A DNA stretch of 46,818 nt from Gammaproteobacteria bacterium (lineage in GTDB: Bacteria; Pseudomonadota; Gammaproteobacteria; Steroidobacterales; PWYM01). Positions 27,122 through 37,303 of the stretch are shown one piece after another (positions within the stretch are counted from its first letter, which is position 1; each line of letters opens with the position of its first letter). Under the pieces are notes generated by a model, which was not told where the DNA came from, did no database searches, and saw only the letters and a list, made by a program, of their open reading frames with translations. The stretch covers positions 1 to 46,818 of the forward strand of contig JAFIFN010000014.1 in assembly GCA_020832005.1 (NCBI GenBank), given 5' to 3'. Position numbers and translations under genes: made by a program.

Positions 27122-27988
27122 ATGATCCTGAGCATGACCGGTTATGCGCGCCACGAAACGACCGTGGGCGGCAACGTGCTGACGTGGGAGGCACGCAGCG
27201 TCAATCACCGCTTTCTGGAAATCTCCTTCAGATTGCCCGATGAGCTGCGCGGCCAGGAGCCGCGCTTCAAGGCCAGCGTGCAGGCCAGACTGGGGCGTGG
27301 CAAGGTCGACCTGGGCCTGAGACTCGCGCAGGCCCCGAGTGCGCCCGCGCCATTCATCGTGGATGAGGACCTGGTCATGCGTCTGCGCGAGGCGGCCGGC
27401 CGCATCGACTCGCTGACCGGCAGTGCCGGGGGACTTCGCGCCATCGATCTGCTGCGTTGGCCCGGTGTGCTACAGGAGCCGGCACCCCAGGTTGAGGGGC
27501 TGGCCGAGGCTGCCATGACGGCGCTTGCCACGACACTCGATGGCCTCGTGGAAGCCCGCAGCGCCGAAGGTCAGCGCCTGGCGGAAATGCTCGAGGCGCG
27601 TTGCGCGCAAATCCTGAGTCTGACCGAGCTTGTGAGCAAGCGACTGCCGCAGCTGCAAACCGAGCAGCTCGAGCGCATGCGCGCTCGCATAGCGCGCCTG
27701 GACGTCGACGTCGACGCAGGCCGGCTCGAGCAGGAAGTGGCGCTGATCACCAGCCGCATGGACGTGGCCGAGGAGCTCGACCGGCTGAACGCACATGTCG
27801 CCCAGCTGCGCGATGTGCTCAGGAAAAACGAACCGGTCGGCAGGCGCCTGGATTTCCTGATCCAGGAGCTCAACCGCGAGGCCAATACGCTGTCCTCCAA
27901 GTCCGTCGACATGGAAGTCACGCGCGCGGCCGTCGAGCTCAAGGTGCAGATCGAACAGATGCGTGAGCAGGTGCAGAATGTCGAGTAG
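27122..27988 (+). CDS. yicC: YicC family endoribonuclease
   Basis: A 288-residue protein of the YicC family, shown in E. coli to be an endoribonuclease that affects small RNA stability. The N-terminus MILSMTGYARHE, then VRSVNHRF-like ARSVNHRFLEISFRLP, and the C-terminal DUF1732 block RMDVAEELDRLNAHVAQLRDVL with RRLDFLIQELNREANTLSSKS are diagnostic. Coiled-coil helices dominate residues 150-285. Pairing with gmk, 21 bases downstream, is common in proteobacteria. No strong ribosome-binding site precedes the ATG. It is divergent from the PP2C gene. Confidence 0.95.
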   Translation: MILSMTGYARHETTVGGNVLTWEARSVNHRFLEISFRLPDELRGQEPRFKASVQARLGRGKVDLGLRLAQAPSAPAPFIVDEDLVMRLREAAGRIDSLTGSAGGLRAIDLLRWPGVLQEPAPQVEGLAEAAMTALATTLDGLVEARSAEGQRLAEMLEARCAQILSLTELVSKRLPQLQTEQLERMRARIARLDVDVDAGRLEQEVALITSRMDVAEELDRLNAHVAQLRDVLRKNEPVGRRLDFLIQELNREANTLSSKSVDMEVTRAAVELKVQIEQMREQVQNVE

Positions 27989-28009
27989 CGGCAGCGACCG
28001 GAGCGCGTG

Positions 28010-28651
28010 ATGGCACGCACGCCTGCCACGTCGCGGCCCGAGGGCAAGCTGTGGGTGATCTCGGCACCCTCCGGCGCGGGCAAGACCACGCTGGTGCGCG
28101 CACTGATGGCGCAGCGACCCCGGCTGCGTTTCTCTGTGTCGTACACGACCCGTCCGCAGCGCACCGGTGAAACCCACGGGCAGGACTATTTTTTCGTCGA
28201 CGAGGCGCATTTTGTCGCGATGGTCGAGCGCGGCGAGTTTCTCGAACATGCCAACGTGTTCGGGCGCCGCTACGGCACCGCACAGGCGCAGGTCGAAGCC
28301 CTGATGCGCGCCGGCTTCGACGCGCTGCTGGAGATCGACTGGCAGGGCGCCCGGCAGGTACGCGAGCGCATGCCCGGGTGCCGCAGCATTTTCGTGCTGC
28401 CGCCGTCGCTCCACGAGCTCGAACGGCGGCTGCGGCATCGCGCCACTGACGAAGAAACGGTGATCAGGCGCAGGCTTGCCGAGGCCCGGGAAGACATCAC
28501 GCACTGGGCCGAGTTCGATTTCGTGATCATCAATGATCAGCTCGAGGTCGCCCTGGCCAGCCTGCTGGAGATCATCGACGGCCAGGGCGCGCAGGTGGCC
28601 AGCACATACCCGGAGCATGCGGCTCGCATCCGCACTCTGGTCGCGGACTGA
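28010..28651 (+). CDS. gmk: Guanylate kinase
   Basis: A 213-residue kinase that converts GMP to GDP. The P-loop is SAPSGAGKTT (about residues 18-27). The GMP-binding blocks are FSVSYTTRPQRTGE and DYFFVDEAHF, with EIDWQGARQVR and the lid RRLAEAREDITH following. ATG 28010 has GGAG six bases upstream; a GTG one codon earlier is the alternative. It lies between yicC and rpoZ, linking GTP supply to the stringent-response gene downstream. Confidence 0.97.
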   Translation: MARTPATSRPEGKLWVISAPSGAGKTTLVRALMAQRPRLRFSVSYTTRPQRTGETHGQDYFFVDEAHFVAMVERGEFLEHANVFGRRYGTAQAQVEALMRAGFDALLEIDWQGARQVRERMPGCRSIFVLPPSLHELERRLRHRATDEETVIRRRLAEAREDITHWAEFDFVIINDQLEVALASLLEIIDGQGAQVASTYPEHAARIRTLVAD

Positions 28652-28783
28652 CCTCAGGAACCCGGACGCGCACTTGCTGGCTGCGAGCCGGGCTTTGGAT
28701 TACACTACCTGATCGGTTTGAAACTTTGAGCGTGGCGGCGAACCTGGGACATCCGGGGCCCGCCCGCAGGATCCAGGTTGCCC

Positions 28784-29101
28784 ATGGCCCGCATTACCGT
28801 CGAAGACTGCGTCGAGAGAATTCCCAATATGTTCGAGCTGGTGCTCGTCGCCTCCAAGCGCGCCCGCAGGCTCGCCAATGGTGCCGAGGCACTGGTGCCC
28901 TGGGAGAACGACAAGCCCACGGTCGTGGCCCTGCGTGAAATCGCCGAGGGTCTGGTGACCCCGGAGATTCTGACCGAGGCAGATCGCAGCGTCGATGAAC
29001 TGCTCGAGCAGCAGGCCAACCAGGAATTTGCCGGTGGCATGCTGGGCGGTGGCTTCGGCGAGCGCGGCGACGACGAGCGCGGCATCTCTATCGGAGATTG
29101 A
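28784..29101 (+). CDS. rpoZ: DNA-directed RNA polymerase omega subunit
   Basis: A 105-residue omega subunit, which stabilises the beta' subunit and forms part of a ppGpp site in proteobacteria. [20 protein letters not shown], then [24 protein letters not shown] are the conserved core. The C-terminal tail is Gly/Glu-rich ([17 protein letters not shown]) and variable. ATG 28784 has AGG six bases upstream. It precedes spoT by 51 bases, the common gmk-rpoZ-spoT order. Confidence 0.96.
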   Translation: MARITVEDCVERIPNMFELVLVASKRARRLANGAEALVPWENDKPTVVALREIAEGLVTPEILTEADRSVDELLEQQANQEFAGGMLGGGFGERGDDERGISIGD

Positions 29102-29152
29102 GGCGCAGCGCGGGGATCCTTCATTACAGGCTTACGCGAGGCAACAGCTCCC

Positions 29153-31387
29153 GTGAAACAGTCGGTCTCACTGCTGGGCAGATTGCCCGTAGGCCGGCGC
29201 GCAACGGGCATCAACGAGCTGGTCTCCCAGCTCTACACCTATCTGCCTCAATCCGACGTGGAGCGCGTACTCGCTGCCTACGAGTTCAGTGCATCTGCCC
29301 ACGAGGGTCAGAAGCGCAAGAGCGGCGAGCCTTACATCTCCCACCCTGTCGCGGTCGCGCGCATTCTTGCCGACCTGCATCTGGATGCCGGCACCCTGAT
29401 CGCGGCACTTCTGCACGACGTCATTGAGGATACCCCCACCGCGCGCGGCCAGCTGGCCGGACTGTTCGGCGAGGAGGTGGCAGCCCTTGTCGACGGCGTC
29501 AGCAAACTCGACCAGATCCAGTTCCGCAGCCGCGCCGAGGCCCAGGCCGAGTCGTTCCGCAAGATGCTGCTGGCGATGGTCGAGGATATCCGGGTGATCC
29601 TCGTCAAGCTGGCCGATCGCCTCCACAACATGCGCACGCTTGGCTCGATGCCGCCCGACAAGCAGCGACGGATCGCGCGCGAGACGCTGGACATCTACGC
29701 GCCGATCGCCAATCGCTTAGGGATAAACAAGATCCGCCTGGAACTCGAGGACCTGGGGTTCCGCTCACTCTACCCGCGCCGCTTCGCGGTGCTCGAACGC
29801 GCCCTCAAGCGCGCCACCGGCAATCAGAAATCCTTCCTGAAGAAAATCGCCGTGCGCCTGGACAAGGCCCTGTCGGAGGCGAAGATCGAGGCCCGCATCA
29901 TCAGCCGCGAAAAGCACCTGTTCAGCGTGTATCGGAAGATGCGCGACAAGGGCCGTGCGCTGTCCGAGATTGCCGACGTCTACGGGTTCCGCATCACGGT
30001 TGAGGACATCGACACCTGCTACCGCGTACTTGGGGTCGTCCACCGCCTCTACAAGCCCATGCCGGGCCGTTTCAAGGACTACGTGGCCATTCCGCGTGTA
30101 AATGGCTACCAGTCGCTGCACACGACACTGTTCGGTCCCAACGGCGTGCCGCTGGAGGTGCAGATCCGCACCCACGACATGGACCGCGTTGCCGAATCCG
30201 GCATCGCCTCGCACTGGCAGTACAAGTCCGTCGACCAGAAGGTCTATGCGCCGCAGGCGCGTGCGCGCGAATGGCTCTCCAGCCTGATGGAGATGCAGAA
30301 GACCGCCAACTCCGAGGAGTTCCTGGAAAGCGTGCGGGTGGACCTGTTTCCCGACAAGGTCTACGTGTTCACCCCCAAGGGCGACATCCTGCGCCTGCCG
30401 CGAGGCGCCACCACCGTGGATTTCGCCTACGCTGTGCACACCGATGTCGGCAATCGCTGTGTCGCCGCAAAGGTGGATCGTCGGCTGGTGCCGCTGCGCA
30501 CCGTGCTGCGCAACGGCCAGGCCGTGGAAATCATCACCGCCCGCGGCGCCCAACCCAATCCGAACTGGGTCAATTTCGTGTCCACGGCGAAGGCGCGTGC
30601 CGCCATTCGCCAGCACCTCAAGAATCTCAAGCGCAGCGAAGCCGGCGATCTCGGCAAGCGGCTGCTCGACCAGGCCCTGTCGGAGTTCGGCACCTCGGTG
30701 CGCAAGGTCGGGCGCGCGCAGTTGCAGTCGACGCTGGACGAACTGGGCCTGAACAACGGCAGCGAGCTGTACGAGCAGCTCGGTCTCGGCGAGCGGCTGG
30801 CGCCGCTGGTTGCGCGCATGCTGGTCAATCAGCAGCTTCCAGACGGCCAGGAGGCCGACGAGCAGGATGCCGACGGCGAACGCCCGGCGCGCCGCCCGCT
30901 GCCGCCTCTGGCGATTGCCGGCACCGAGGGCATGGTCGTGAGTTATGCACGCTGCTGCTTTCCCATTCCCGGTGACGACATTATGGGCCACCTCTCGGCA
31001 GGCCGCGGCGTGGTCATCCATCGCAACAGCTGTGGCAATCTCGCGGAGTTCCGCAAGCAGCCGAACAAGTGGATCACGGTGACCTGGAAGAATCAGGTCA
31101 GCGGGGACTTCAACGTCGAAGTCATCGTCGACGTGATCAACCGCGTAGGTGTGCTGGCAGCCGTGGCCAGCAACATCGCCGGCTCGCGCACCAATATCGA
31201 GCACGTTTCCGTCGTTGAACGCGACGGCGATGTCTCCGCGCTGGTATTCATGCTTCAGGTGGCTGATCGCATCCACCTTGCACGCGTGATTCGCAGCATC
31301 CGCGGCATGCCCGACGTGCTGAAAGTCAGCCGCAGCGCCGGGCGCGCGCGACAGCGCGGCGGTGCCGCCCGGGAAGAGGCCGAATAG
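29153..31387 (+). CDS. spoT: Bifunctional (p)ppGpp synthetase/hydrolase
   Basis: A 744-residue RelA/SpoT protein that makes and degrades the alarmone (p)ppGpp. The hydrolase domain is intact: H50, H64 and the HD pair at 88-89 in LLHDVIED. The synthetase domain has [51 protein letters not shown] and [14 protein letters not shown] ([27 protein letters not shown]), the conserved-Cys region ([21 protein letters not shown]) and a C-terminal ACT domain follow. The start is GTG at 29153 with GAGG 11 bases upstream. Both active sites look functional. Confidence 0.96.
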   Translation: MKQSVSLLGRLPVGRRATGINELVSQLYTYLPQSDVERVLAAYEFSASAHEGQKRKSGEPYISHPVAVARILADLHLDAGTLIAALLHDVIEDTPTARGQLAGLFGEEVAALVDGVSKLDQIQFRSRAEAQAESFRKMLLAMVEDIRVILVKLADRLHNMRTLGSMPPDKQRRIARETLDIYAPIANRLGINKIRLELEDLGFRSLYPRRFAVLERALKRATGNQKSFLKKIAVRLDKALSEAKIEARIISREKHLFSVYRKMRDKGRALSEIADVYGFRITVEDIDTCYRVLGVVHRLYKPMPGRFKDYVAIPRVNGYQSLHTTLFGPNGVPLEVQIRTHDMDRVAESGIASHWQYKSVDQKVYAPQARAREWLSSLMEMQKTANSEEFLESVRVDLFPDKVYVFTPKGDILRLPRGATTVDFAYAVHTDVGNRCVAAKVDRRLVPLRTVLRNGQAVEIITARGAQPNPNWVNFVSTAKARAAIRQHLKNLKRSEAGDLGKRLLDQALSEFGTSVRKVGRAQLQSTLDELGLNNGSELYEQLGLGERLAPLVARMLVNQQLPDGQEADEQDADGERPARRPLPPLAIAGTEGMVVSYARCCFPIPGDDIMGHLSAGRGVVIHRNSCGNLAEFRKQPNKWITVTWKNQVSGDFNVEVIVDVINRVGVLAAVASNIAGSRTNIEHVSVVERDGDVSALVFMLQVADRIHLARVIRSIRGMPDVLKVSRSAGRARQRGGAAREEAE

Positions 31388-31439
31388 GCCGCCAGCGCCG
31401 ACTTCCGCTTATCGAGACTACGAAAGGATTCAAGCCGAC

Positions 31440-31835
31440 ATGCGACAGATCATCACAACCGCCGATGCGCCCGCCGCCGTAGGCACCTACAGCCAGGCTG
31501 TCAGGGTAGGCGATACGGTCTATCTTTCCGGGCAGATCCCGCTGGATCCGGCCACCATGGAGCTGGTAGACAGCTCGCCCGAGGACATGATCCGGCGCGT
31601 GTTCGACAACCTGGCGGCGGTCTGCAAGGCCGCCGGCGGCAACCTGCAGGACATCGTCAAACTCAACGTCTTTCTCACCGACCTGGGCTGGTTCGGCCAG
31701 GTCAACGAGATCATGGCGCAGTATTTCAAGGCACCCTATCCGGCCCGTGCGGCCGTGGGTGTGGCCAGTCTGCCCAAGGGCGCGCAGGTCGAAATGGAAG
31801 CCGTCATGGTACTGGGCAGCAGCCACGGCGGATGA
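31440..31835 (+). CDS. ridA: RidA family reactive intermediate/imine deaminase
   Basis: A 131-residue enzyme that hydrolyses reactive enamine/imine intermediates such as 2-aminoacrylate. [46 protein letters not shown] and [25 protein letters not shown] are the family blocks; the Arg in YPARAAVGV is the carboxylate-binding catalytic residue. ATG 31440 follows AAAGGA by 11 bases. The open frame extending to 31362 overlaps spoT and is a shadow. Its stop overlaps the recG start (ATGA). Confidence 0.96.
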   Translation: MRQIITTADAPAAVGTYSQAVRVGDTVYLSGQIPLDPATMELVDSSPEDMIRRVFDNLAAVCKAAGGNLQDIVKLNVFLTDLGWFGQVNEIMAQYFKAPYPARAAVGVASLPKGAQVEMEAVMVLGSSHGG

Positions 31836-33904
31836 CCGATGGCGGTCTGAGCCAGCCAGTGACGGCGCTGCGTGGCGTCGGCCCGCAGCTGGCACAGCGC
31901 CTGGCCCGACTGGGCGTCGAGCGGATCGCCGACCTGCTGTTCGTGTTGCCGCTGCGCTATGAGGACCGCACCAGGATCTCACCGATCGGCAGCCTGCAGC
32001 CGGGCATGCGCGCGGTGGTCGAAGGCGAGATCCAGCTGGTGGAAACCGTGCTGCGGCGGCGGCGGCAACTGCTGTTGCGCGTATCTGACGGCACGGGCAG
32101 CGTGCTGCTGCGCTTTTTCCATTTTTCCGGCCAGCAGGCCGCGGCCCTGCGCCGCGGCACGCGGCTGCGACTTTACGGAGAGCTGCGCCGAGGCAGCGCC
32201 GGCCTGGAGATCGTGCACCCGGAATATCGCAGCGTGCGTGTCGATGAACCACTGGTCGATGACCGCCTGACGCCGATCTATCCGCTGACCGAAGGAGTCA
32301 CCCAGGGGCGCCTGCGAGCGCTGGTCGACGAGGCCCTGCGGCGCCTGCAGCTGACACCCCCCGAGGACTTGCTGGGGCCGCTGCTGGAAGCAGGTCTGCC
32401 AGGCCTGGTCGAGGCCCTGATGCTGCTGCACCGTCCGCCACCGGATGTGGCACTGGAGACGCTCGAGGCAGGGCGCCATCCGGCCCAGCGTCGCCTGGCG
32501 CTGGAGGAATTGCTGGCGCATCACCTGAGCATGCGGCTGCGCCGGGAGGCCCAACGCAGCGGCCAGGCGACGCGGCTGATGCCTGACGGCGAGCTGGTGC
32601 GACGCTTCCTCGGCGCGCTGCCGTTCGAGCTGACCGCCGCCCAGCGGCGCGTCCTTGACGAGATCGGCCGCGACCTTGAGCTCACCGTGCCGATGCTGCG
32701 TCTGGTGCAGGGCGATGTCGGCTCCGGTAAGACCGTGGTGGCGGCGGCGGCGGCCCTGGCGGCAATCGAGGCCGGCAGACAGGCGGCGATCATGGCGCCG
32801 ACGGAGCTGCTGGCCGAACAGCATTTCCGAAATTTTGACCAGTGGCTGAGCGCGCTTGCCGTGCCGATCGTGTGGTTGACGGGATCGGTAAAGGGGCGGC
32901 GCCGTGCCGAGGCCGAGGCCATGCTCGCATCGGATACGCCAGTGGTGGCCGTGGGCACCCACGCGCTGTTCCAGGAAGGCGTGCACTTCGGCGCGCTGGC
33001 ACTGGTGATCGTTGACGAGCAGCACCGCTTCGGTGTGCACCAGCGCCTGGCGCTGCGCGAGAAGGGCACGGTGCAGCACGGCCATCAGCCCCATCAGTTG
33101 ATCATGACCGCAACACCGATACCGCGCACACTGGCCATGACGGCCTATGCCGACCTTGACACGTCGGTGATCGATGAGCTGCCGCCGGGCCGCACGCCTG
33201 TGCGCACGGTGGTGATGCCCGACTCGCGCCGCCAGGACATCGTGCGCCGGGTGCACGAGGCCTGCGCGGCCGGCCGACAGGCCTACTGGGTGTGTCCGCT
33301 GATCGACGAATCGGACACCCTTGAAGCCCAGGCAGCCGCCGAGTTGCATGCCTCACTCACCCAGGCCCTGCCGGGCCTGCGCATCGGCCTGGTGCACGGA
33401 CGACTTCGTGCCGCCGAGAAAGACGCGGTCATGCAACGCTTCAAGTCGGGCGGCTTCGACCTGCTGGTAGCGACCACGGTCATCGAGGTTGGCGTGGATG
33501 TGCCCCGTGCCAGCCTGATGATCATCGAAAACGCCGAGCGCATGGGCCTGTCGCAGCTGCACCAGTTGCGCGGCCGGGTCGGGCGGGGCAGTGACGAAAG
33601 CTCCTGCGTGCTGCTGTATCGCGCACCGCTGTCGGCCTTGGCGCGCCGGCGTCTCGCGGTGATGCGCGACACCAGCGACGGCTTCGAGATCGCCCGCCAC
33701 GATCTGGAACTGCGCGGACCCGGCGAGCTGCTGGGCACTCGCCAGACCGGTCTTGCGCAGATGCGCGTGGCCGACCTCGCGCGCGACGCCGACCTGCTGC
33801 CGCTGGTTCAGCGCACTGCGGCCCGCGTGGAGCTGGACGCGCCGCGTCGCGACGCCCTGATACGCCGCTGGATTGGCGCGGCCGCACGCTATGGGGGCGT
33901 ATGA
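31832..33904 (+). CDS. recG: ATP-dependent DNA helicase RecG
   Basis: A 690-residue branched-DNA helicase for fork rescue and recombination. The wedge/OB domain occupies about residues 1-150 ([19 protein letters not shown] at the start). The SF2 motifs are Walker A at about residue 294 (GDVGSGKT), motif Ia [12 protein letters not shown], the DEQH box at about 395, [13 protein letters not shown], and the C-terminal [22 protein letters not shown] and [15 protein letters not shown]. No catalytic residue is missing. The start overlaps ridA. The end overlaps a possible 36-codon frame. Confidence 0.97.
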   Translation: MTDGGLSQPVTALRGVGPQLAQRLARLGVERIADLLFVLPLRYEDRTRISPIGSLQPGMRAVVEGEIQLVETVLRRRRQLLLRVSDGTGSVLLRFFHFSGQQAAALRRGTRLRLYGELRRGSAGLEIVHPEYRSVRVDEPLVDDRLTPIYPLTEGVTQGRLRALVDEALRRLQLTPPEDLLGPLLEAGLPGLVEALMLLHRPPPDVALETLEAGRHPAQRRLALEELLAHHLSMRLRREAQRSGQATRLMPDGELVRRFLGALPFELTAAQRRVLDEIGRDLELTVPMLRLVQGDVGSGKTVVAAAAALAAIEAGRQAAIMAPTELLAEQHFRNFDQWLSALAVPIVWLTGSVKGRRRAEAEAMLASDTPVVAVGTHALFQEGVHFGALALVIVDEQHRFGVHQRLALREKGTVQHGHQPHQLIMTATPIPRTLAMTAYADLDTSVIDELPPGRTPVRTVVMPDSRRQDIVRRVHEACAAGRQAYWVCPLIDESDTLEAQAAAELHASLTQALPGLRIGLVHGRLRAAEKDAVMQRFKSGGFDLLVATTVIEVGVDVPRASLMIIENAERMGLSQLHQLRGRVGRGSDESSCVLLYRAPLSALARRRLAVMRDTSDGFEIARHDLELRGPGELLGTRQTGLAQMRVADLARDADLLPLVQRTAARVELDAPRRDALIRRWIGAAARYGGV

Positions 33905-34011
33905 GCCGCTGCGTGGTGCGATGCGCCGGGCGCTCCCGCACTGGCAGCGCCGATTGGCAGCCTACCGGGCCGACTGGCTACAATCTCCGCCCTCCGGCCC
34001 CACAGGCATAA
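33901..34011 (+). other. Possible 36-codon frame at the recG/ubiC junction
   Basis: ATG at 33901 overlaps the recG stop (ATGA), and the frame runs 36 codons (start [13 protein letters not shown]) to a TAA eight bases before the ubiC ATG. There is no separate ribosome-binding site, no recognisable domain, and the segment also holds the likely ubiC promoter. It is probably non-coding. Confidence 0.2.
33954..33984 (+). promoter_or_regulatory. Candidate ubiC promoter
   Basis: TTGGCA (33954-33959) and TACAAT (33979-33984) are separated by 19 bases, slightly long but otherwise five-of-six matches. The predicted start near 33991 gives a leader of about 28 nt before ubiC. It suggests that ubiC-ubiA can be expressed independently of the recG run. 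Confidence 0.5.
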
Positions 34012-34018
34012 GGCCCGC

Positions 34019-34594
34019 ATGAATTCGGTGTTCTCCCAGACCAGCGCAGCCCTGCCCGCGCACTGGATCGATGCCCAGGCATTGGCGCAGTCCGACGTCC
34101 CGACCCAGGTACTGCGCTGGCTGCGGTGGCAGGGCCTGCTGACCGAGGCGTTGCGCACGGCGTGCGGGGCGGGTTTCCGCCTGCAGGTGCTGCGCCAGGT
34201 GAGCACGCAGCTGGACGAGACAGCGCGCATCCTGCTGGATGTGGCCGATGATCAGGCGCTGTGCCGCGAAATCGTCATGGGGGATCAGGCCCACAGTTAC
34301 GTATTTGCCCGCACGCTGTTGCCGGCGACGACGCTGTCCGCGCACCCCTGGCTGGCAACGCTGGGTGAGGCCTCCTTGGGCGAGCGGCTGCAGGCCGTCG
34401 AGGGACTCTCGCGTGAGGCCTTCGAGTATGCGCGGCTGGCGCCCGGGGATGCGCTGCTCGATGGCCTGGTGCCGCCCACCCGGCAGCTGGTCTGGGCACG
34501 GCGCTCGGTGTTCCGCCTCAGCGGCGGCCCGCTGTGCGTATTCGAGGCATTCCTGCCGGACGTCGTCAGCTGCCCCATCCCCGCGGGCGCATGA
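34019..34594 (+). CDS. ubiC: Chorismate--pyruvate lyase
   Basis: A 191-residue enzyme that makes 4-hydroxybenzoate from chorismate, the first step in ubiquinone synthesis. The fold is seen in HWIDAQALAQSDVPTQVLRWL, FRLQVLRQ, REIVMGDQAHSYVFARTLLP, and the C-terminal WARRSVFRLSGGPLCVFEAFLP, which carries the conserved Glu of the active site; the Arg and Gly positions also appear conserved. It ends in an ATGA overlap with ubiA, so product formation and prenylation are coupled. Confidence 0.9.
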   Translation: MNSVFSQTSAALPAHWIDAQALAQSDVPTQVLRWLRWQGLLTEALRTACGAGFRLQVLRQVSTQLDETARILLDVADDQALCREIVMGDQAHSYVFARTLLPATTLSAHPWLATLGEASLGERLQAVEGLSREAFEYARLAPGDALLDGLVPPTRQLVWARRSVFRLSGGPLCVFEAFLPDVVSCPIPAGA

Positions 34595-35481
34595 GCGCGC
34601 TGCCGCTGACCACCGTCGGACGCCAGCTGCTGGCCTATGCACGGCTGCTGCGCCTGCATGCGCCTATCGGTATCTGGCTGCTGATGTGGCCCACGCTGTG
34701 GGCATTGTGGCTGGCGGGCGAGGGCCGACCGGACGCGCAGGTGTTTACGGTGTTCGTGCTCGGCGTCGTGCTGATGCGCTCGGCGGGGTGTGCGATCAAC
34801 GACTTTGCCGACCGGCGGCTCGACGGCCATGTGCGCCGCACCCGGCAGCGCCCACTGGCCAGCGGCCAGGTGTCGCCGGCCGAGGCGCTGGTGCTGTTCG
34901 CCGGCCTGTCGCTGATCGCGCTGGGGCTGGTACTGACGATGAACCGGCTCACCCAGGGCCTGGCGCTGGTGGCTGCCCTGCTGACCATCGTCTATCCGTT
35001 TACCAAGCGCTACCTGTCCACGCCGCAGTTCGTGCTCGGCATGGCCTTCGGCTGGAGTGTGCCGATGGCTTTTGCCGCCCAGACGGGGGCTGTGCCGCAA
35101 CTGGCCTGGCTGCTGTTCTGCGCGGTGATTCTCTGGGCGGTGATTTACGACACGATGTACGGGATGGTCGACCGCGAGGATGATCTCAAGCTGGGCCTGA
35201 AGTCCACGGCCATCCTGTTCGGTGACGCCGATCGCGCGATTCTGGGCGCGCTGCAGCTGACGCTGCTGCTCACGCTGTACCTGGTGGGCGAACGCGCAGG
35301 CCTGGGCGGCTGGTACCAGCTTGGGCTGCTGGCAGCCGGCTGCTCGGCCGCCTGGCAGCAGTGGCTGATCCGTGAACGCCATCCCCAGGGCTGCTTCCAG
35401 GCATTTCAGAACAATCACATCTTCGGCGCCGCGATCTTCGCCGGCATTGCGCTTCATTACACGTTCACCCCGCTGGCCTGA
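34591..35481 (+). CDS. ubiA: 4-hydroxybenzoate octaprenyltransferase
   Basis: A 296-residue polytopic prenyltransferase (about eight to nine membrane helices) that attaches the isoprenoid tail to 4-hydroxybenzoate. The first Asp-rich motif is NDFADRRLDGHVRRTRQRPLASG, split here as NDFADRRLD and RTRQRPLASG. The second is DTMYGMVDREDDLKLGLKSTA. ATG 34591 overlaps the ubiC stop. The upstream open frame to 34534 overlaps ubiC and lacks support. It is convergent with comF, with 11 bases between the stops. Confidence 0.96.
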   Translation: MSALPLTTVGRQLLAYARLLRLHAPIGIWLLMWPTLWALWLAGEGRPDAQVFTVFVLGVVLMRSAGCAINDFADRRLDGHVRRTRQRPLASGQVSPAEALVLFAGLSLIALGLVLTMNRLTQGLALVAALLTIVYPFTKRYLSTPQFVLGMAFGWSVPMAFAAQTGAVPQLAWLLFCAVILWAVIYDTMYGMVDREDDLKLGLKSTAILFGDADRAILGALQLTLLLTLYLVGERAGLGGWYQLGLLAAGCSAAWQQWLIRERHPQGCFQAFQNNHIFGAAIFAGIALHYTFTPLA

Positions 35482-35492
35482 GACGCCAAGCC

Positions 35493-36176
35493 TCACGCGC
35501 GCGCCACAGCGCACACGCTCAGCGACGCCGCGCCCGCTGCCAAGGCCGCCTCCGCCATGGCCGCCAGCGTCGCGCCGGTGGTCACGACATCATCAACCAG
35601 CAGCACGCGCCGACCGTGAATCCAGCGCGGGGATACCGCGAAGGCACCAGTGAGGTTCTGCCGTCGGGCGGCGGCTGGCAGGCCGGTCTGCGCCGGGGTG
35701 GCGCGCACCCGCCGCGCAGCCTCTGCACACAGCCCCAGGCCGTGGCGGCTGGCAATGCGTGCCGCCAGTTCCTGGGCCTGGTTGAAGCCCCGCAGCGCCA
35801 ACCGGGCCGGGTGCAGCGGCACGGGCATGACCAGTTCGGCGCAGTCGGCCGGCACATGGTCGGCCAGCAGTTCGCCGAGCGCGCAGGCCCAGGACAGGCG
35901 GCGGGAGAACTTCATGCCGATGACCAGCCCATCGACCGGCCAGGCATAGCGCCAGGGGATCCAGGCCCTGTCCCACGGCGGTGCATCAGCTCGACAACAG
36001 CCGGCCGGCAACGGGCGGCCGGCCGGCAGCTCATCGCCGCAGCGTGGGCAGGCGCGTCGCGGGCCCGGCAAGCCGCGTCGGCACGGCGTGCAGAAGAAAC
36101 GGTTGCCTGCCGGCTGCCTGCACAGCACGCATTCGCGGGGCCAGAGCCGGCGCAGCAGGGCAGCCCTGTCAACCAT
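35493..36176 (-). CDS. comF: ComF family protein (DNA uptake-associated amidophosphoribosyltransferase-like)
   Basis: A 227-residue ComF/GntX protein. An N-terminal zinc finger has four cysteine pairs (CVLC, FCTPC, CPRC, and GCC). The phosphoribosyltransferase-type C-terminal half has PVPLHPARLALRGFNQAQELA and the PRPP-loop VLLVDDVVTTGATL. Related proteins act in natural transformation; the biochemical role is unclear. The ATG at 36176 is favoured by AAGG six bases upstream. The longer frame to 36269 would run through the biotin operator. The start codon lies immediately beside the BirA operator, so comF expression may respond to biotin too. Confidence 0.9.
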   Translation of the reverse strand: MVDRAALLRRLWPRECVLCRQPAGNRFFCTPCRRGLPGPRRACPRCGDELPAGRPLPAGCCRADAPPWDRAWIPWRYAWPVDGLVIGMKFSRRLSWACALGELLADHVPADCAELVMPVPLHPARLALRGFNQAQELAARIASRHGLGLCAEAARRVRATPAQTGLPAAARRQNLTGAFAVSPRWIHGRRVLLVDDVVTTGATLAAMAEAALAAGAASLSVCAVARA

Positions 36177-36200
36177 AACTAGCCTTTTCGGGTTGACAGG
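36165..36200. promoter_or_regulatory. BirA (biotin repressor) operator between comF and bioB
   Basis: CCTGTCAACC (36165-36174) and GGTTGACAGG (36191-36200) form a perfect 10-bp inverted repeat with a 16-base spacer. This matches the known BirA operator architecture, TTGTnAACC-N14-16-GGTTnACAA. The right arm contains the TTGACA -35 of the bioB promoter, so bound BirA would block transcription. The left arm touches the comF start codon. The match is by arm sequence, spacing and gene context. Confidence 0.85.
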
Positions 36201-36222
36201 CATCGAGGTCCCCGCGAATACT
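36193..36222 (+). promoter_or_regulatory. bioB promoter
   Basis: A perfect -35 TTGACA (36193-36198) is followed after 18 bases by AATACT (36217-36222), a four-of-six match to TATAAT. The -35 lies inside the right arm of the BirA operator. The predicted start is near 36229, giving a leader of about 28 nt before bioB. Confidence 0.65.
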
Positions 36223-36256
36223 CCTGCCCCGAGCATCACCTTCGGGAGCACAAGAT

Positions 36257-37267
36257 TTGAAGCACGCAAAGCACGCGGTTGTCGTTGATTCGCCAGCCCA
36301 GCGCGGTCCGCGGCATGACTGGTCGGCGACGCAAGTCCTCGATTTGTTCGAGCTGCCGTTCATCGAGCTGCTTGATCGTGCCCGCGCCATCCACCGCGAG
36401 ACCTTTCCCGTCGGCGACATGCAGATCAGCACCCTGCTGTCGATCAAGACAGGCGCCTGCCCCGAGGACTGCGCCTACTGTCCCCAGAGCGTGCATTTCG
36501 ACACCGGCCTGAACCCCGAACGCCTCGCGCCGCTCGAGGAGGTGCTCAGCGCGGCGCGCGCCGCGCAGGCACATGGCGCCACCCGCTTCTGCATGGGGGC
36601 GGCCTACCGCTCACCGAGGCCTGCCCAGCTCAAGGCTATCGCCGAGATGGTGCGTGAGGTCAAGGCGCTGGGGCTGGAGACCTGCGCAACCCTGGGCATG
36701 CTCACTGGCGAACAGGCCCGAACACTCAAGGACGCGGGCCTGGATTACTACAATCACAATCTCGATACCTCCGAGCGCTATTACGCCGAGATCATCACCA
36801 CACGCAGCTACGCAGACCGTCTGGATACGCTCGCGCAGGTGCGCGGGGCGGGCCTTAAGGTGTGCTGCGGCGGTATTGTCGGCATGGGCGAGACGCGCGC
36901 GGATCGCGCCGAACTGCTGCGCACGCTGGCGAACCTCGATACCCACCCCGAGAGTGTCCCCATCAACCACCTGGTGCGGGTGCCGGGCACGCCGCTGGCC
37001 GATGCCCCCGCCCTGGATCCGCTGGAGTTCGTGCGCACCGTCGCGGTGGCGCGAATCCTGATGCCTGGCAGCCGCATAAGGCTCTCCGCCGGGCGCACCG
37101 ACATGAGCGATGAGACCCAGGCCCTGGCCTTTCTCGCCGGTGCCAACTCGATCTTCTATGGTGACCGGCTGCTGACCACGCCCAACCCCGAGGCCGACCG
37201 TGACATGCAGCTGCTGGCGCGGCTTGGCATCGAACCCGCCCGCGCCGAGGTCACGCAGCCAGCCTGA
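36257..37267 (+). CDS. bioB: Biotin synthase
   Basis: A 336-residue radical SAM enzyme that inserts sulfur into dethiobiotin. The [4Fe-4S] cysteines are C68, C72 and C75 in CPEDCAYC. The [2Fe-2S] ligands include the Cys in [10 protein letters not shown], the Cys in LETCATLG and the Cys in [14 protein letters not shown], plus the Arg in [16 protein letters not shown] and [12 protein letters not shown] complete the family signature. The start is TTG at 36257, with GGGAG eight bases upstream. It is under the BirA operator and precedes bioC; bioF, bioH and bioD are not in the window. Confidence 0.96.
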   Translation: MKHAKHAVVVDSPAQRGPRHDWSATQVLDLFELPFIELLDRARAIHRETFPVGDMQISTLLSIKTGACPEDCAYCPQSVHFDTGLNPERLAPLEEVLSAARAAQAHGATRFCMGAAYRSPRPAQLKAIAEMVREVKALGLETCATLGMLTGEQARTLKDAGLDYYNHNLDTSERYYAEIITTRSYADRLDTLAQVRGAGLKVCCGGIVGMGETRADRAELLRTLANLDTHPESVPINHLVRVPGTPLADAPALDPLEFVRTVAVARILMPGSRIRLSAGRTDMSDETQALAFLAGANSIFYGDRLLTTPNPEADRDMQLLARLGIEPARAEVTQPA

Positions 37268-37303
37268 CCTGATGGGGTGACCGGCTTTGGGTAAGCTGGC
37301 GAT

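Noticed and set aside
28674-28706. Promoter TTGCTG...TACACT upstream of rpoZ
   Set aside because: The spacing is 21 bases, too long for a convincing sigma-70 promoter, and TACACT has no better -35 at 17 bases.
29765-31276. 503-codon minus-strand open frame opposite spoT
   Set aside because: It is antisense to a fully conserved spoT with every motif intact, and shows no family resemblance.
31979-33349. 456-codon minus-strand open frame opposite recG
   Set aside because: It is a codon-bias shadow of recG, Gln/His/Arg-rich and without recognisable motifs.
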